Source: Homarus americanus (lineage: Eukaryota; Arthropoda; Malacostraca; Decapoda; Nephropidae). Taken from it: 64,000 nt of DNA. The notes beneath the pieces are model-generated. The model did not search any database, had not been told where the DNA came from, and saw only the letters and a program-made list of their open reading frames with translations. Both the position numbers and the translations under genes were made by a program. This document shows positions 22,207-36,122 of the stretch, piece after piece. The stretch is from contig NW_024725489.1 in assembly GCF_018991925.1 (NCBI RefSeq), positions 9,701,816 through 9,765,815 of the forward strand, read 5' to 3'. Within the stretch, counting starts at the first letter, position 1. Each line of letters opens with the position of its first letter.

Positions 22207-22563
22207 TTGACCGATGGGGAGGCCGGCATGTGTTGTCACCGCCCCATTGCCCGCAGTCCAACGGCCACGCTGAGGCTGCTGTCAAATCCCTGAAGCACCT
22301 CATCCTCAAAGTGGCCCCTTCTGGGAATATTGACTGCGAGGCCTTCGACCAGGGTCTTCTTGAGCTCAGCAACACACCCAATTACACCGGACGCTCCCCT
22401 GCGCAGGTCTTGTATGGACGCCCCCTCCGTTCTTGTGTCCCTGCTCACCCTTAGTCCTCCTCCAAGGAGTGGCAGGCCAAGATAGAGGATTGCGATCGCC
22501 GAGCCGCCGAAAGTGTTCAAGACGTCGTCGCTTGCTACAACGACCACACCCGTCCTCTCCCCA
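22207..22563 (+). pseudogene. Extra copy of gypsy-2 integrase segment
   Basis: Encodes HCPQSNGHAEAAVKSLKHL (catalytic Glu region), then TGRSPAQVLYGRPLRSCVPA and a TAG. It copies 25649-26003, sharing that TAG, with roughly 4% substitutions by eye; the right-hand copy has a 12-bp deletion. It stops at CCCCAGGTTGAG and passes into gypsy-3 gag at AGAGAGAGG, a GA-rich microhomology. The DNA 21667-22563 is therefore a second copy of LTR plus flank. Confidence 0.8.
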
Positions 22564-22605
22564 GGTTGAGAGAGAGAGGCACATCAGAAAGAGAGAGAGA
22601 GAGAG

Positions 22606-23202
22606 ATGGAGGAACGTCAGAAAGAGAGAGAGTTGGAGGAACGTCAGAGAGATAGAGATAGAGAGTTCGAATTAGCTAAGTTGCAGATAGAAAAGGACCT
22701 AGAACTAGCTAGGATTAATGCTTCAAGTGGACCAGAATCCTCTGGCCATATACAAGACAATATGGTAAAACCCAGCTTGCCTGTGTACCGTGAAGGAGAA
22801 GACATCGCCTCCTACCTTGTTAGGTTTGAACGGGTAGCTGAGCTGCTTGGTGTAGACCCAGATAGCTATGCTGCAAGGTTGGGTAGCCTACTGAGTGGTA
22901 AGCCGGTAGAAATTTACACGTCCCTGTCTGCCGGCATCACCCGAGATTACTTCTTGTTGAAGCAAGCTCTCTTGCGAGGATTTAACAAGACTTCTGACGG
23001 TTATCGTGTTGATTTCCGCAGAACGAAGATTAGAACGGGAGAAACGTACCATCAGTTTTCGATTCACCTGGGTCGTTTGTTTCAACAATGGCTGGAGGCA
23101 TCAGAGGTTGAAGAAACCTTTGAGTCTCTCTCTAACTTCATGATATTAGATCAGTTTTTGTCTTCTCTACCTCCAGACTTGAGAATTTTCATCAAAGAAC
23201 AC
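22606..23202 (+). pseudogene. gypsy-3 gag
   Basis: 199 codons from ATG 22606. A highly charged helix (RQKERELEERQRDRDREFE) leads into a Gag fold: LPVYREGEDIASYLVRFERV, AARLGSLLSGKPVEIYTSL, FLLKQALLRGFNKTSDGY and LFQQWLEASEVEETFESL, the SCAN-like pattern of Gag proteins in this group. Ends with TAG after IFIKEH; the frame would go on (ATLGEAVHLADNW), so this is one nonsense mutation. The leader is missing because of the rearrangement at 22563. Confidence 0.75.
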
Positions 23203-23793
23203 TAGCCAGCGACGCTTGGAGAAGCTGTGCATCTTGCCGACAACTGGGCGTCTGCTTGCAACGCCTACCCCAAGTCTTCCCCTCCTGTAGTGAAGATTGC
23301 GAAGCCTCCGTCCTCCGAGGAACCATCTCCAGGAGTACACAGGAGTAGTTCACCAGCCGTGCGGTGTCACAGCTGCCGAGAAGAAGGGCACATTGGTTCT
23401 CGCAGTCCCAGGAATCCCCTCGCCTTCAAGACTGCTGACACTCATCAGCCCAGCATCAAGGTCGGCTTCTGCTTGGAAGACAGGAGCTGCCCCCGTTATT
23501 GTGTTAGTGGAACAATAAATGGGTCTAGGGCATCTACTTTCATCAGGGACACTGGTTGCTCTTGCATTATTGTCTCTGAGGAAGCCCTGCCTGACGCTGA
23601 CATCTCCAGCTGCCCGAAGGTTAGTGTCGCCGATTATTTAGGTCGTTTGACCAGTTCCCTGTTGTTAGGTGCTACCTGCGTTGCCCCTATTTCACTGGTT
23701 GGTCTAATGTGGTTAGAGCTCCCATTAAATTTGCCAGTGTTCTCAATGGTAATATTCCCAGTGTTCGTGACCCTAACGACCCGGAACCTTTAA
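23203..23793 (+). pseudogene. gypsy-3 zinc knuckle and protease
   Basis: Continues gag after the TAG. It has a single knuckle CHSCREEGHIGSRSP whose last Cys is replaced, and a retropepsin entry FIRDTGCSCIIVSEEAL with DTG intact. Frame is lost near 23650-23700, where the downstream part switches to another frame. Confidence 0.65.
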
Positions 23794-24746
23794 AACTCTC
23801 CTCGCCACCAGCACCAGTCCCCACGCCACCAGCAACAGTGCCCACGCCACCTGCTGACGACGACGACGACTCGCCACCTGCCGACGTCTCCTCGCCACCC
23901 TCACACGCCACCACACCTCCAGCAAGGGTCCAAGCTGTGGAGAAAAGGTCGGCGAAGGTGAAACGACCGCATTCCCTGATTCTTCCGAATTTGTTGCCAC
24001 TGACTGTGACTCCCGGGGAGTTCGCCAAGCTTCAAGACTCGTGTGCCACTCTGAAGCGGGTAAGGGAGAAGGTGACTTCCGGGGAGGAGGATCAGGTGAG
24101 AGATGGGTCGGTTTATAAGTTTGTTTCTATTAATGGTGTGTTACACAGGTCTTGTGTGACATCCAAGCGACCAGCCAAAGTAGGTCGGGTTTTACTTGTT
24201 GTCCCCGCTGTTTGTCGTAGTAACATTCTCTATGTAGCTCACAAGAACCCTCCAGCAAGTCATTGTTCTCGTAGGAAAACTTATAGGAAGGTTGCTCATT
24301 AGTTTTACTGGCCAGGTATGGGAGCGGATATTAGAGCAATTTGTAGGAGTTGTGATCAGTGCCCAAGTATGTCCGCCAAGGGTAGAGTCCGTCATGTTCC
24401 ACTTGAACCCTTACCCGTCATTGCAGAACCATCTTCTCGGATAGCCATAGATTTTGCTGGACCTTTCTCACCCCCTTCCTCTAAGAAACCTAAATTACAT
24501 CAAGCTAATTTGTTAAAGCAATATAATTGCAGGACCCACATTGCTCGAGTCCTTGACGACGTCCCCAAGCTGGAGTCAGTCGAGACACTATCCTGCAAAA
24601 GTTCCTGTGAAGGTCGGGCGCCAGACTCTGATGATCTCGGCTGCCAGTTGCTGCTAACACCTGACGAGATAGAAGAATCCACTACTACTGGAAATAGGCC
24701 CAAACTTAAACCTGGACTGAAGTGGACCCCACTTGCAGTTCCTTGA
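23709..24746 (+). pseudogene. gypsy-3 linker and truncated integrase
   Basis: A Pro/Thr-rich linker (APVPTPPATVPTPP) replaces RT and RNase H. Then comes the integrase zinc finger region with VAHKNPPASHCSRRKTYRKV, a stop at 24300-24302, and YWPGMGADIRAICRSCDQC. The core begins with SRIAIDFAGPFSPPSSKK but jumps at once to LHQANLLKQYNCRT, the chromo-like tail of these integrases. Second Asp and Glu of DDE are therefore lost. Inactive in at least two ways. Confidence 0.7.
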
Positions 24747-24894
24747 TACGGCCTTACGTTTTGGACATCAAGTTACCACCTATTCTTTTATGTGACCCTT
24801 CTTCATTGTGCAATGTGTATTTAAGCATTTGCTGTAAGATGATTATGTTTTGTGTACTAATCTTAAGTTTTAATCTACCTTACAGTAGATTTTT

Positions 24895-24905
24895 GTTGGG
24901 GGAGC
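24895..24905 (+). promoter_or_regulatory. gypsy-3 polypurine tract
   Basis: GTTGGGGGAGC directly before the 3' LTR. Weak compared with gypsy-1 because of two T and one C. Confidence 0.45.
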
Positions 24906-25648
24906 TGTTTAAGGGCGGAAACGATCTTCCTGCTCGTTACTGCTGCTAACTCTCTCGTTTGCTGGTGCGGACGACACTTGGGGCGGTTGGATAGAGGTGA
25001 GAACGGCAGCCACTATCTGGGTCACCGGCAGATCCACCCCAGTCGCCATACAGTCACTATCTAGCTACCCTGCTGTTCGTCAAATTCTGGCTGTGATCTC
25101 ATCATAGGTCCTGGACTCGTGGGCTGTGTCCCCAGACCTTCACTTATAGACTGTCAGTTCTCTGGTCATCTACCACTACCACATACCACGACCGTCAGTT
25201 CATCTCAATCCGTCTGTGCCCCGGTGTTCTCCTGCCATTTCAAGACGTCCGTCGAGTGTGGAGTTGAATGGACGCTTCCCTACCCTGAGTGTGGATCACC
25301 GTGTTCCAGAATCTTCCCCCCAGGGCCACTGCCTTTAGGGAATATCTGTTCATTGTTTGATTCTATTAATTGCTGACTCCCATTAATTGTTTGCTCTCTT
25401 TAATTGTTTGCTTCCATTAATTGTTTGACTCCATTAACTGTTGACTGACTTAATTGTTTGACTCCCGTTGTTATTTGATGTTTGTTGAGTCGTGTCAGAG
25501 TTTTGTGTTATATTTTTTATAGTAAAGAGATGTCAATCTGAAACGGTTGTTTGCTATTCCTCAGAAAACCATGGTCCTTGACTTTCCTTTATTAAGAACC
25601 TGATTAGTCTGGTAAGGGATTTCTATCCCTAAGTCCCAGGCCTTTACA
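24906..25648 (+). repeat. gypsy-3 3' LTR
   Basis: Uninterrupted copy, starting TGTTTAAGGGCGG and ending CCTTTACA. It shows the sequence that LINE-G split in the 5' LTR (CTGTGATCTCATCATAGGTC). Confidence 0.9.
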
Positions 25649-26343
25649 TCGACCGATGGGGAGGCTGGCATGTGTTGTCATCGCCCCATTGCCCGCAGTC
25701 CAACGGCCACGCTGAGGCTGCTGTCAAATCCCTGAAGCACCTCATCCTCAAAGTGGCCCCTTCTGGGAATATTGACTGCGAGGCCTTGGACCTGGAGCTC
25801 CTTGAACTTCGCAACACTGGACGCTCTCCTGCGCAGGTCTTGTATGGACGCCCCCTCCGTTCTTGTGTCCCTGCTCACCCTTAGTCCTCCTCCAAGGAGT
25901 GGCAGGCCAAGATAGAGGATTGCCATCGCCGAGCCGCCGAACGTGTTCAAAACGTCGTCGCTTGCTACAACGACCACACCCGTCCTCTCCCCAGGTTGAG
26001 TGTCGGCACCCAAGTCCGTGTTCAGGACCCGACATCCCTACGTTGGGACAAAGTGGGCGTAGTCATGGGCCTTGGTAGGTCACGGGACTACCAGGTGCGG
26101 TTACCCAGTGGTCGTGTGTGGTGGAGACACCCCCGTTTTCTCCGCCCCGTAAGAACGCCTTCCGCTGACTCCGCCACCAGTGCTGAGTCCTATATCCTCC
26201 CCAGGAATCAAGCCCCTCGACGCTCAGAACGGATCCAAAAGAAAAGGTCCACTGAAAACTTTGCTGTGAGCGTATGGGGGGGAAGGGGTGTATGTATATT
26301 ATGTATATACTCCATTTATAGAGATTACTTATCTAGTCAGTAG
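25649..26343 (+). pseudogene. gypsy-2 integrase, catalytic Glu region and C-terminal barrel
   Basis: Continues the frame broken at 15052: RWGGWHV, HCPQSNGHAEAAVKSL with the catalytic Glu, TGRSPAQVLYGRPLRSC, TAG at 25882-25884, SSSKEWQAKIEDC, then VGTQVRVQDPTSLRWDKVG and GRVWWRHPRFLRPV. The last part equals the integrase tail fused to Gag in gypsy-1. The frame runs through the purine tract into the LTR before stopping. Only one stop in about 230 codons. Confidence 0.85.
26275..26288 (+). promoter_or_regulatory. gypsy-2 polypurine tract
   Basis: TGGGGGGGAAGGGG immediately before TGTATG of the 3' LTR. Confidence 0.75.
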
Positions 26344-26595
26344 CGTGTGGCAATGCCCTATATCATGTCCCACACCCTTAGATAATGTGCCTGACGACAT
26401 CTCGAAGCTGCTAATGTATCACTTGCCACATGTCGCCTGAGAGGTTAGAGAGAGGTCAGTTGACCCATATAGAGTGTAGGGACTACCAGCATTTGTAAGC
26501 GCACCTCTGCATATTCCGTCAATTAGAACCTACAGAACTCTACAGGTGTTTGTGTTCTCTCCTGTAGTTAGAACTGAGTACCCAGAACCCCTACA
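26289..26595 (+). repeat. gypsy-2 3' LTR
   Basis: 307 bp, TGTATGTATATTATG...AACCCCTACA. Matches the solo LTR at 192-509 (opposite strand) and the 5' LTR remnant at 12195-12270. Confidence 0.9.
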
Positions 26596-28016
26596 GGTGC
26601 CACGCCAGCAGTGATGCCAGGTGGAAGTGGAGTAGGTCGTGAGCATGAGGGGCACACAGGGGGGCTACCAGCTTGTGTCAAACCAGAAGAGGGTGGTGAC
26701 TGGGAAGTAGCTGAAGGCAGGGGTAGTCGGTGTAGGTCGGAGATGACGGTACAGAATGTACTAAAGAGTTTTTCAACACGGTTGGTAAATTCGTGGAAGA
26801 GGGATATGATCTGTGTCATGTCACTGGAGGGGGGTTGTGGGGGGACACCTGTGGGAGCAAAAGGTCTGACAGCGTCAGAGTAGAGACGGGGAGGAGGCCC
26901 AGTAGTAGTTGAGTTGGAAGACGGCAGCGAACACTGTATTGCAGCCAGGTGAGGCCAGGCAGGAGCAGGTATTGTTGAAGAAGGAGGCCTTGCTTTAGAT
27001 AAAGGAGGGAGACACAGAGGGAGACTGTCCTGTAGGCTGGGGGGAGGTTAAGTTTGACGTGGACGTTTGGGGCATTTCCGTGAGTCAGCATTGTGCCAGT
27101 CACCACAATTACAACACTTGGGATCAATAACATAGCCCACAGCATCCCCATTGAGGTGGTCTTTGATTTTCTGGTCACAGAGGGAGCAGTGATGGTTGCG
27201 TGAGGAGAAGCGACATCTGGAACGATCAAGTTGGCAGCAGGCGGTGGAGATGTGACCCCAATGGGAGCAGATTTCACACAAATCAGGCCTGGGGTGATAG
27301 GGTTCTGCATACAGTAGAGGGAGCACTGGGTGAGCCTCAACAATGGTTGGGCACTCCCTCCCGTTTCCATTTAACTATGACAGATGCTTGTGGGGTTTTC
27401 CCCCGGTAGTGTTGACGTATACTGAGTTTACGTGGATTAAAGTCACGAGCATCTTCGACTTCAGCATCTACTGCGGGGACTCAAGTACAGCCCCATCAAA
27501 CCCAGCAGTACTAAGTGTTTCAGAGACCTCAGGAGTCTGACACTTGATAAAGTTACGGTTCTTACCTTTTCGGAATTGACTGGTGAGACCGTGTTGTCTC
27601 CAATACTTTGTGGTCCAATTAAACCGTTCCTTGACGGTTTTCAGTGAGTCCTTGGAGAAGTGCAGATTCAACTTACTTGGTTGGTTGGCAGAGGGGAGGG
27701 TATCGAGGGGAACCTCCCTGTTCTTGGTATTGGTGTTGCCACTCATGCAAGTGTCTCCCATAGAAACATGACTGTTACTGTCACTGTCACTGTGGTCTGA
27801 CTCTTGCAGGGTGTGGGATGCAGTATGTCTATCCGTATCAGAAATGTCTGTATCAATGAGAGCGGGGACGCCTGTTCTGGCGCGTTTAAGTCGACCCCCC
27901 TCCCCCCCCGCCCCTCCATCACTGGCAACACTTGCCGTCGAAGGGGAAGGTAGAGACTGAGATGGCCTTTGTGTGATGATCGAGAGGACAGCAGTACCTA
28001 TGGGCACACGTCTGTC
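26596..28016 (-). pseudogene. LINE-E ORF1 remnant
   Basis: Minus strand, two main frames. 27468-28007 gives a Ser/Asp-rich start and LHFSKDSLKTVKERFNWTTK, KYWRQHGLTSQFRKGKNRNF; 27048-27326 gives zinc knuckles CEICSHWGHISTAC, CRFSSRNHHCSLC and CCNCGDWHNADSRKC. The three-knuckle arrangement is that of LINE-G ORF1, so this is the RNA-binding protein of another LINE. Downstream (26596-26819) is proline-rich. No ORF2 was found next to it; gypsy-2 probably inserted in this LINE. Confidence 0.65.
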
Positions 28017-28949
28017 CCCTTACATGGTCAGACCGCAACTGCCTGTATGTATTGTGTCTATTGTTGAATGTTCCTTATCCAGGTGATATTGAGTATTTTG
28101 GTGCTATTGAGTATTTTGGTGATATTGGAGAATGAATGAACTCGGAAAGGAGGTTAATTATTTTGTATGGAGAGAAAAGACCTTAATTAATTATATTATT
28201 TGCAGAAGGTGGCTATTTTTGTGTGATGCAATGACTTTAATAATTGTTTTGGGGAAGGTCAATTATATTTTTATTGTGACTGAATGCAATATTTTTAATG
28301 TCTAAAATAAATTAGTTGTGGATACTAGTTGGTGTTTCACCCTTCCATCCACTCCCAACTTGATAAATGCAAAACACAAACTCACAGTGCCTGGAGTGCT
28401 TTGGCAGCTACCTAAAGAACAATACGCATACTGCCCAGCGGTCTGGTGGCACCGACCTTAAGTTAAGAAGTACGTTAAGACAAGCCTATTATTAAGTGAC
28501 GGCAATAAAGGGCGGCTTCAAAATGCCAATGATATTAGTCGGGTTTAAAAAAAATAAATAAATGGAGCCGCCCCTGAACACTTTACCGGATGGCTGGTGT
28601 GGCCGGATTTGTTTTTTGCATAAATTGTCACAAGAAAGTATTGATGCCTACGAAAGTGACAACTGAGAGCTCGACTTTCAGAAACTGAACCACCTCCTGA
28701 TTCAAACGCATATCTAACACACGCTCTTGTAATGATAAGGACTGGATATTACATGTAAATGACCACTGGCAGGAAAATAACCTGAGTTGCTTCTGCCTGA
28801 AATAATGGGCAACGTTCTTTATGCAGCTGATCTACAAAAATTACTGATGGACTAGAGGGGTGCAGTGCTGCCGGAGCGCCGCTCCGGTACATCCATTCAT
28901 TATTTTTTTGATGACTCTTACTTGAAACAGAACCTTACTGTATAGTATT
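28017..28949 (+). other. Gene-free stretch with possible LTR end and primer site
   Basis: No coding frame. Near 28365-28460 the sequence ATGCAAAACACAAACTCACA, then GTGCCTGGAG, then GGTCTGGTGGCACCGACC resembles 60790-60875 (ATGCAATGAAAAACCCAATC, then CAGTGCCTAG, then GGTCTGGTGGCAGCGAC). Both look like an LTR end plus a primer-binding site starting TGGTGGCA. At 28862-28890 a GC-rich hairpin CCGGAGCGCCGCTCCGG follows CAGTGCTG, which could be the left end of the hAT pseudogene that follows. Confidence 0.4.
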
Positions 28950-30093
28950 TGTTAGTGATGGGTCGAGTGTCATGCTGGGCGCCAAATCTGGTGTAACTAC
29001 ATTTCTCAAAGAGTTCTACTCTGGTATTAAAGTTTTGCACTGTCTAAACCATAGATTAAAACTTGCAGTGGGTGATTGGGACAAATTGTTCTAAGTTTAT
29101 AGCAGATCACCTCTAAATCAGAGGCAACTGACTGAATGTTTTGCTGAACTAGAACAACAGATTCGTAAAATAGGCCGTGTTCTGGTCACCAGGTGTGTAG
29201 CCAGCTCATTTGGAACAGTGTCGACGGTGTGGCATAACTATGAACCATTATGTTCAAATTTGAAAAGACAATGAAGGATGAAACAAGATCCTCATGTGAC
29301 AGAAAATCCTATGAAGGTATGTTAAAGAGAATTTCTTAAAAAACAGATTGTTTTAGTCTTGTCTCTAATATATGACACATTGTATGAACTCAATTACTAT
29401 CAGAGTGTTTGCAAAAACGCATAGCTACGATTGTGTACACAGACAAACTAATCCATCAGAGCATAAGGCACTACACGTATTGAAAGAGCGACCTGGTACA
29501 CACTCTTGTAGCCCGAGAGGGAGTTGAAAAAGGGAGTATTTGGGGCAGTTTCATTAGTGAGAAACAGTAAGATCTCCTCCATCAAAAATCAACAGTTTGT
29601 TACTAGTCTCATAGTTACCCAAAGGTAGCTATGCATCTCTATTAGAAGAATTGCGTGTCTTTGATAAAGACACGCCTGCTGAAATGACACTGAATTATGG
29701 AGAAGCTGCAGTATCATCTCTCTGCAAGCGTTTTAAGCTGTCATCAGATTCAGTAATAAATGCCTTCAGAGATTATGTGGAGGATCCTGGACACCGCATC
29801 CCCCAGGATTTATGTTCATTTTTAAACTGCGTTCAAATGATTCCCAGCAGTACTTCAGAGTGTGAGAGGGGATTCAGTCACATGAACTGATAATAACACC
29901 AACAGGCTCAAGAATTCACATAACTCGGGTGTCAGCACTTAGGTTTGTTAAACTACACGGTCCTCCAATTGCTCTATGGAATCCTACTCCATGTGTCACA
30001 TCCTGGCTACGGCATGACAGATCAGCAGAAGACATCAGGAAAAAAGTAGCTTCAACCCCAATACAACCAGCTCCTTTGTGGAAATTATTTTGA
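28950..30093 (+). pseudogene. Decayed hAT transposase, KIAA1586/ZNF862-like
   Basis: Several frames joined by stops carry hAT landmarks in order: SDGSSVMLGAKSGVTTFLKE (catalytic Asp region), VLHCLNHRLKLAVGDW (the C-x2-H motif), LVTRCVASSFGTV-like sequence, a 79-codon frame at 29651-29890, and at its end MIPSSTSECERGFSHMN, the C-terminal dimerisation motif. Over a dozen stops. It cuts and pastes DNA in intact relatives; this copy is dead. No right-hand inverted end was found. Confidence 0.65.
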
Positions 30094-30450
30094 AGCATCA
30101 CTTTGGTAAGTAAAACATTGGTAGATAAATCGTATTGCTTATATACTAGATATAAATGACAGGCAGTAAATTTTCTTTAATTGAGAATTTGTTATGAATA
30201 GTGGCTATTTAATAAACAAGATAGCGTCATGGGCAGGAGAAGAGACACGCAAACTTCTCATTTAAAGCATTTTTTTAACAAGCTACACATATTTCCCTAG
30301 TCAATTGGATGATTATTGTTCCTTATATGAACGAAAAGTGCACTGCTTTCAGATGCTGTTCTAATATTGTAATTCAGTTGCCACTGAAGATGTCTTGGAT
30401 AAATACGAAAGCTAAGGTGCTCCATTGTTTCCCTTTTTACTGTTTGATTT
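30094..30450. other. Non-coding flank
   Basis: No coding frame. Carries CACTGAAGATGTCTTGGATA followed by AATACGAAAGCTAAGG, a phrase resembling 3' ends of some dispersed repeats, but not enough to classify. Confidence 0.35.
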
Positions 30451-32535
<2,085 letters not shown>

Positions 32536-32574
32536 TATAATAGCTCATAGGAGCGATTTTGCGATTTTGGTATA

Positions 32575-33082
32575 TGCAGGATAATAAGACCCTTGTCGTT
32601 GACGCGATGAGTATAATTCGGTCAAAACCTGTTAAAAAACAATTCACATAATAACAAATGCTGGTATGTAAGGACACACAGTATGAATAGTACGATCAAT
32701 ATACAGAACATAACCTATTAACCTCTTAAATATAACTCACATGTTACAACTGCTGCTACATTAGGACACAGTTTGTATAATATGATCAATATACAGTACA
32801 TAAATACACTTATTAAAGTTATTTAGAGTTCTTAGAGGATTTAATAGTTCACAATCACACTCCCGTTTTGGGGTCTAGGGTTTGACCAACGATAACAAAT
32901 ATAATATCCTCCTGGTAGATGTTGGATGAACGAAAACTGAAGATGCTGTCTGTACGGTAGCAGGCGAGACTCTTGTCCTCTGGCAGCCACACAGCTGATA
33001 CCAGCCCCATCTCGCTTAATGAGCTATTCTGAGTTGTAAACAGTTTCTTCACTCATCATGTGGCCGGCACGTGGCGATAACA
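32575..33082 (-). repeat. BEL 3' LTR
   Basis: Minus strand begins TGTTATCGCCACGTGCCGGC and ends near CCTGCA at 32575. Aligns along its length with 49832-50338. The inner end is certain; the outer end is uncertain by a few bases. Confidence 0.85.
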
Positions 33083-33127
33083 CTCATCCTGTCGAGCTTT
33101 GCTCAAAATCATGGCATGTCATAAGAT

Positions 33128-34469
33128 TCACTTTGCGAACCCTTCCAACGGGCAGACTCTCGTCGCTGGGCATATTAACACTGAGTCCTTTGTCTTCACT
33201 TTAAGACTTCGCACCAGGCCATCTTTGCTCGGTAGAGCCTCCATTTCTCTCCCTCGCATCCACTGACTCCTGGGGAGGGGTTGTCCAGAGATGATCACGA
33301 TATCCCCAGCGTGGAGATTACGGCGAGTTTTGAAGAACTTTTGTCGCTGACATAGTGTTGGGAGATATTCCTTTACCCACATCTTCCAAAATTGGTCCGC
33401 AGTGAATTGGGCATGCTTCCATCTTCGTCGGTACTCTTCTGCCATGGACCAATCGCCTCCGGTGGACAGTGTCTCCGGGTTCATCCGTAGTATGTGAAGC
33501 GGCGTTAGTGCTTCTAGATCCTTTGGGTCGTCAGTCACTGGGGTGATGGGCCTTCCATTGATGCTCTCTTCTACGGCGTAGAACAAAGTGTTGAGGAGCT
33601 CATCGTCTAGTGTCTGGGTGCCCACCACTCCCTGGAGGAGCTTCCTTACAGTGCGGATTTGTCGCTCCCACACTCCTCCCATGTGAGAGGCTGTCGGGGG
33701 ATTGAATTGCCATTCTATCTGTCTGTAGGAGGGCATTCCCGACCTTGTCACTGTTGTTCCAGCCGCTCACCGCCTCTCGTAACTCTCGGCTAGCTCCAAT
33801 CATGTTGGTTCCCCTGTCAGACTGAATACGCTTGGAAGGTCCCCTACAGCAGATGAATTTTGTCTAAGCATTGAGGAACGAGTCGGTGTCTAGTGAGGTG
33901 AGGACTTCTTGGTGTATGGTTCTGGTGGTCAGGCAGGTGAATAAGCATCCCCATCTCTTCGCCCAGGCTCGTCCTTGTTTAACCAAAAAATGGCCGAAGC
34001 AATCAATTCCAGTGAAGGTGAACGGCTGGACTCCTGGGCTCACTCGATCTTCTGGCAGGTTGGCTTGGCGTTGGTGGGTAGGCCTCCAGTTGCTTCTCCG
34101 AGAAGTCACACACGTCCGTATTGTGCAGTCGAGTAATTTGTGACACTTAGGTATCCAGTACATCTCACGTAATATGGCAAGAGTGTGTTCCCGTCTTGAG
34201 TGACCAGCTCTAGTCGAATGTACCTCTCTCACGATGAGCCCCGTGATCCTGTTGTCCCTTGGCAACAGTATGGGATTCTTATGGTCTGGGTGGAGAGCGG
34301 CATGTTTCAGTCGGCCACCTACTCTGATCAATCCATCCATGTCTAGATGAGGTTCCAGCCGCCTTATGTCGCTATCTCTCACGGGTTGTCCCTGTTGTAA
34401 CATTCCTAGTTCTCGAGGGAATCCTTTCCTTTGCATAAATCTTAAGACGGCTAATTTCGCCTCTTCCAA
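33128..34469 (-). pseudogene. BEL integrase
   Basis: Frame 33864-34469 has VREVHSTRAGHSRREHTLA and CTIRTCVTSRR (zinc-binding HHCC, with the last Cys followed by a changed context), and FTGIDCFGHFLV with the first catalytic Asp. A TAA after SFLNA at about 33864 is followed in frame by QSDRGTNMIGA with the second Asp; a shift near 33751 leads to frame 33128-33751 with PPTASHMGGVWERQIRTVRK, the catalytic Glu region, and GDIVIISGQPLPRSQW. One stop and one shift. Confidence 0.85.
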
Positions 34470-36122
34470 TTAGCTGACCTGGAGCCGATTTTCTCGGTGA
34501 TGTTTGTTCTTTCGCTTCCCAAGCCGCCATTCTATAAGCCTTCTAATCCACGCTACGCTCTTCAGAAATCGATGCCACGAGGAGTACCTGGCCCATAGCT
34601 TATCGAGTGTACCCTCCCCCTGGTCAGCGTTCGTCGTCAGCAACGTGGTTTCCTTCTTCACCTCTGGGTCTCCGTCTGTGAGGTCTGGAATCCTCAATGG
34701 ACTCTTTGGCCAACTGTCTTCTTCCAATAAGAGGAAAGCAGGTCCCCGAATCCACCTGCCCTCCTCGTTGAGCTCTGCTACAAGTAGTCCACGACTAGCG
34801 TCGTCGGCTGGGTTCAGTGCCGACATCACATGGCGTCATTGATCTGCATTGGAGTCCTCGTGTATCATTGCCACTCGATTGGCCACGAAGGAATGGAAGC
34901 GTCTGTCGGTGTTTCGTATGTATTGAAGGACTGCCGTACTGTCTGTCCAAAACACTGATCTGTCTATAGGTAATTTAAGCTCTCGCCTTAGTTGTTTGCC
35001 TGCCTTGGCAGCCAGTACTGCCGCGCAGAGCTAGTGGCGAGGTATGGTCTGCTGCTCCAGAGGGGCTAGCTTGGCCTTGCCACACACGAAGGAGATATGG
35101 TGGGTTCAATCTTCACACGTGGTTCTCAGATACGATACAGCTCCTTATGCTTGTTCGGAGGTAGCACCGTGGAACGTGAACCCGTGATAGGTGAGGAAGT
35201 TCATCCAGCCATCTTTGCCATGCCACCCTGTTCTGTTCAACCATTCGTTCACCCCACCCAACACTTAGTCTACACTCATCTTGGAATATGATTTTGGCTC
35301 TTATGACACTCAGAGTGATGAGTCCCAGTGGGTCATATATGGAGCTGACCATACTCAGAAGGCCTCGTTTCGTCTCCGGTTTCTTAGAGATCTGGACCCG
35401 GACCGCTAGTTCGTCCTTTTCCAGGTCCCACAAGATTCCCAACGCACGTTGAGTGGGGAGCCTGTCGTTTTTCAAAATTACTTCCTTTACTCCCACGGCT
35501 TTCTCTGTCTGCGGAATTGCCTTGAGGACTTCCTTGTGATTACAGACCCACTTCGTAAGTCTGAATCCGCCCTTCTTCATCAGCTGTCTCAGTCGATGGG
35601 TAATTATCGTTGCCTTCCCCTGCGAATCTACTGAGAGAAACAGATCGTCGACGTAGAAGTTACGATTCACTTTCTTGATGCCGTAATGGAGACTTTCCCC
35701 TTAATCTTGGAATGTTCGTTGTAGCGCATACCCGGCACACACCTCCAAAGAGATGTACTGTCATTCGGTAAGTAGTGGGGGCCCCTGACAGCTGGTCGTC
35801 CGTCCACCATAAGAATCGTAAGACATCTCGATGTTCGGGTACTACTCGCACTTGGTGGAACATTGCCTCGATATCAGCCATGAGTGCCACCTTTCCTTGT
35901 TTGAATCTGATGAGGACTCCCATCAATTTGTTGTTAAGATCTGGCCCTTGCATCACCTGGCTGTTCAACGACATCGACCCATATTCCGCTGCACAATCAA
36001 ACCCTATTCTCACCTTTTCTGGCTTGTTGGGATTCAACACAGGGTGGTGTAGGAGATACCAGGTCTTCCCGGGTTCAATACTGAGTTCTTGATGTGGGAC
36101 TCGCTCAGCATGTCCCTCGTCG
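34470..36122 (-). pseudogene. BEL reverse transcriptase and RNase H
   Basis: RT begins at LIDEGHAERVPHQELS next to the LINE insertion, then VRIGFDCAAEYGSMSLN, ALMADIEAMFHQVRV (first Asp), a frameshift near 35690, NFYVDDLFLSVDSQGKA (YVDD), and LGILWDLEKDEL. RNase H follows around 34830-35110 with [15 protein letters not shown], then ALNPADDASRGL, the usual BEL connection before integrase. Three frames and at least two stops. Copies RNA to DNA in intact elements. Confidence 0.85.
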
